A DNA stretch of 64,000 nt from Pohlia nutans (Eukaryota; Streptophyta; Bryopsida; Bryales; Mniaceae), in the NCBI GenBank assembly GCA_022496805.1, contig CM040093.1, positions 12,242,713-12,306,712 on the forward strand. The letters run 5' to 3'. The position numbers and the translations under genes are program-made. The notes under the pieces are model-generated. The model was not told where the DNA came from, made no database searches, and saw only the letters and a program-made list of their open reading frames with translations. This document shows positions 60,901-64,000 of this stretch, in pieces. Position 1 is the stretch's first letter. Each line of letters opens with the position of its first letter.

Positions 60901-61586
60901 TCAAGTGCAAAAATAAGGAATTGGATGTTTTTAACACTTCGTCAATTCCCTACTTTAAAACCCACGAGTACCAAAATTACCCCCTGCAACTTCAAAAAAG
61001 GTCCATTTCTATTCGAAGGCAACAAGTGCATTGTTATATCCCAAGTGTAAAAATTCCTAATTCAATGTTTCTAGGTAGTCTAAAAACTAAAATAACGTTC
61101 ACCTCCTAAGTATGCTTATTCTTTATTATAAAAAAATTAGTGTCATTTTTATAATGATTTCAGTACATTGTGAATGTATTATACTGAATATCATGTGGTT
61201 AAATTAAGCAAAGATTTTTTTTTTCTTGTAGGGTGAATAAATCCATAAGGAAGCTTCTACTCTTCGAGCACCAAACATTGCCATAATCATCAAATGTTGT
61301 GTATGTATCTGTGAGTTACATTAACCCAACTTCAGGCTTATTTTTAGTCGACTCACACTCTTTGAAAATAATAATATAAAACACTGAGCATAGTTGCTAT
61401 TATTGAAATGGTAATTTTTTTATGTTTTTCTTTTTAAAAGGATTCCAACACCCTAAAAAAATGAATTGTTTGGATGTCATATGTAAAAGTTACAAGAGTT
61501 TGAAGCTTTATTGGTAAATGACCCAAAACCAACACTAGATCAAACGTTAAGGTGGTGTACATTAGATCAAATGTTAAGCTCAAACG
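57938..61586. other. Intergenic stretch with no supported gene
   Basis: At 60873-60935 and 61016-61078 a block (CAAGTGCATTATTATAT, then CAAGTGCAAAAAT) is duplicated with divergence. A segment at 58555-58600 has a tRNA B-box-like GCGGGTTCAAAC but does not fold into a full tRNA by eye. Otherwise nothing recognised. Confidence 0.45.
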
Positions 61587-61987
61587 TTAACCCCTAAAGG
61601 GCCCTGAGGATGGAATATGGCCTCGGCTGAGATTGTACCATGAATTGAGGCACCTTGCAATGCATATTACTTGAAACAACCAAAAAGCAAAAGAAGGGCC
61701 CAAAGATGAGGAAAATTGTGAAACCTTCAAAAATAAAATTGGAATCACTATGTGTATTCTATGGAGTCTTTTGTGCCCATTTATACGTATTTGCAGCATA
61801 TACAGGCGGTGGTAGAGTTGCTCTAAATTACTCCAAAAATTTTGAAAAAAATATATACCATTAATGGTATTGACATTGACGTCTACAAAAGAATTCACCA
61901 TCACAGCATCATTTTCTAGTCTTCAATATATAAGTACAAATGTAAACCTTTGCAGCAACTTCGTATGCATATCCTCTTAGGGGTTAA
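61587..61987. mobile_element. TTAA miniature element U
   Basis: Left TTAACCCCTAAAGGGCCC, right CCTCTTAGGGGTTAA, 401 bp. Confidence 0.7.
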
Positions 61988-62225
61988 GCTGATAATCATC
62001 AATATGTACTCTTTGTTTAAGATTTAAGGGTGTTGGCTTCAAACAAAGGTATTGGTTTTGGGTATGTCGACCCATCTCTTTCATATTTAAGGCAAATTTT
62101 CGATCACTTGTACTATGAAGTAAGAACACACGAACTTGCAAATGATCTAGTTTAGAACTAAAGTCAATCTTCAGGTACGTCAATTACGTCAATCAATATA
62201 ACATCTTGAGACATGAGTTTCTTCC

Positions 62226-62817
62226 TTAACCCCTAAACGCCTGAATGACCAATTTTGGTTCATCATCTTTTTCTGCAGCTGAAATGCGATTTTGGCCATC
62301 GAGATGATATTTTTTGAATTTGAGCTTGACTAACAAAATGTAGCTTACGAAGTCTAGTTTCCACTCCATTTTGAAATTTTGAAAAATTCCTAAAATTGAA
62401 TGATTTACAGCAATTACAAGTTCAGGGTGTATTACCGTGGCTCCTCCACAATGTTCCATGGTTTTAGGTTTTTCCACTGTATTTTTAAATTTAGAAATAT
62501 TTTTTGAGCACGGTAAACAAACTAATGTTTTTCTTTGTAATTCACACATTTGGTAAGTTTTTTTTATATTTTTAAAAAATATTTTATAATTGATGTGAAT
62601 TTTCTTTGCTTTTATCACTTCGAAAAATCATGATAATTTCAATTTTTCATTGTAGTTTCATATGATAATTTTGAAAAAATCATATATTGTAGTTGACATT
62701 CGGTCTCATGTATGAGAAATATGAAATTTAATTTTTTATTCAATAATAATGGTGAAAGATGGCCTACAGTCTAAAGTTTTTCTACCACGGTGATAGGGTC
62801 AGGCATTTAAGAGTTAA
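62226..62817. mobile_element. TTAA miniature element, family F copy 2
   Basis: Left TTAACCCCTAAACGCCTG, right GGCATTTAAGAGTTAA, 592 bp. It matches 3153-3896 in order. Its final TTAA (62814-62817) starts the next element. Confidence 0.75.
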
Positions 62818-63355
62818 CTCTTTGACGCGTGTGCAACCACATAGTGGACAATGAACAAATTCAAATTATTCTCTTAACTACATACATGGACAGTCTTCAT
62901 CCATTCAAATTTTCCTTGGTTCTTGTGCTAGTTGACTATCATTTGTACGATATGGATCTTCAAAATAAGATATTGTGATTTTTTATTAAATAAAAGAATT
63001 GGTTAACGTCAAGTTTCATTCTTAGTTCAAAAAGTGAGACCTTAAACATGATTTTCCAAAATAAGTAGAAATCAAATAATGGAAACTATACCATCTTGTA
63101 GTACATGTTATTCCAAATTCATTACAAAAAAAATTAATTTTTTTTGGGTTAATGTGGGATTTTTAATTGAATTTCAAAAGAAAATCTTGAAAATTTAATT
63201 ACATTTATTAGTAAAAAAATATGATACATCCAACCATATAGATGTGATCTTCCCATTGACATTTACAACTTAGCTTTGTACGTCAACTCCATTTTTGTTA
63301 TTCATCAAACATTTTATAACGCATCTTTGAAATCAATGTTGAATTGGGATGTTAA
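62814..63355. mobile_element. TTAA-type element, family V copy 2
   Basis: Begins TTAACTCTTTGACGCGTG and matches 14127-14560. It is bounded on the right by the TTAA that begins the family G copy, but its own right terminal repeat is not clear. Confidence 0.5.
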
Positions 63356-63530
63356 CCCTTTAGTGCTCAAGTCACCACATTGTGGTCTTTGATGTGTCGA
63401 AAATGCGAATAACGGGGAAAATCCGTGAAGAATTGGATTTTGAATTGTGAAGTTTAGATTTTGAGCCTCATAATGTACATCTTCTAGAAAAAGAACATTT
63501 CAATTTGGAGTTATGCAACTATCAAAATAC
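63352..63530. mobile_element. TTAA miniature element, family G copy 2 (truncated)
   Basis: Begins TTAACCCTTTAGTGCTCA and is the inverted counterpart of 10325-10494 (shared in complement: GGATTTTGAATTGTGA, TTTCAATTTGGAGTT). The far terminus is absent. Confidence 0.6.
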
Positions 63531-64000
63531 CTATGAACGAAATGTAAAATACTGCAAATACTTGAAAATACAGTAAATATTTACAAATACACCACATGTA
63601 CTATGCGGTATTTCTTGTGTTTGGAAGTTTGTTATCTTATTTTATTTTTGTGGATTGTGTTCTCTTGTTCATGTTCCATTAGTGTATGTATTCCGATCTT
63701 GATCCATGTACCAACTCCTTTCATATTTTAACGTATAAATTTTTGTCCCAAACCATACAAGGATAAGTCACTCTAACTTATAAAATTCACAATAATTATG
63801 TGTGAGTCCGTTCTTAACATGAAAGATTGCAACGGAGAGGTGTTGACATAGGTCATTGCTGAACATCTTCACTTTCATTTTAGAAAATTTAACCCAAATT
63901 TTATTTTAACTTTGAAATCACACACCCTTCAAAATCTCATTTTTGAGTGTGCATTATCCGGTTCAAAGACATACTATGATCTTCCAATCCCACCATCGGA
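63531..64000. other. AT-rich window end, nothing recognised
   Basis: No coding frame, RNA gene or repeat end could be supported in the last 470 bases. Confidence 0.45.

Overview
The window is nuclear DNA of a land plant. It carries split genes with GT-AG introns, an RWP-RK transcription factor, a PII-2/TMM-type leucine-rich-repeat protein and a phytolongin, a longin-domain membrane protein family known from plants. I cannot fix the lineage from sequence alone. The DNA is AT-rich and gene-poor: I can support three host genes in 64 kb. Almost everything else is mobile DNA.

Layout. 0.7-2.1 kb: the 3' part of an RKD-like RWP-RK gene (+). 2.1-31 kb: no host gene, but a dense mosaic of miniature elements, several nested or placed end to end. 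32.3-34.1 kb: a two-exon LRR gene (+) with a Stowaway-like element and a LINE tail in its intron. 35.6-42.4 kb: a decayed non-LTR retrotransposon (-), itself split by a TTAA element. 45.8-47.3 kb: a two-exon phytolongin gene (-). 47.7-56.8 kb: a 9.1-kb piggyBac-type DNA transposon, inserted about 0.4 kb upstream of the phytolongin start codon. 57-64 kb: nested TTA/TGA-flanked elements, then more TTAA elements.

Main result. About two dozen segments begin TTAACCCYTAAA or a close variant and end in its complement, TTTARGGGTTAA. This is the signature of piggyBac elements, which insert at and duplicate TTAA. One of them (47722-56847) carries a transposase with the piggyBac catalytic core (three Asp positions, GVDVSDQ motif, C-terminal Cys-rich finger). 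Its first exon can be joined in phase to the core across a 2.8-kb intron. Its 13-bp terminal repeat and subterminal DNA match the roughly 575-bp miniature elements at 22312 and 23368, so the window holds both the (now broken) driver and its non-autonomous passengers. Several miniature elements share a single TTAA with the next one, and one sits inside the terminal repeat of another. The transposase core is flanked by two arrays of a 40-bp repeat in opposite orientation. Both appear to have grown out of copies of a separate GAGCATCTCC-ended element.

Limits. All family assignments are by eye. Ends of decayed elements are approximate, splice sites are predicted from GT/AG and phase, and no database comparison was possible.
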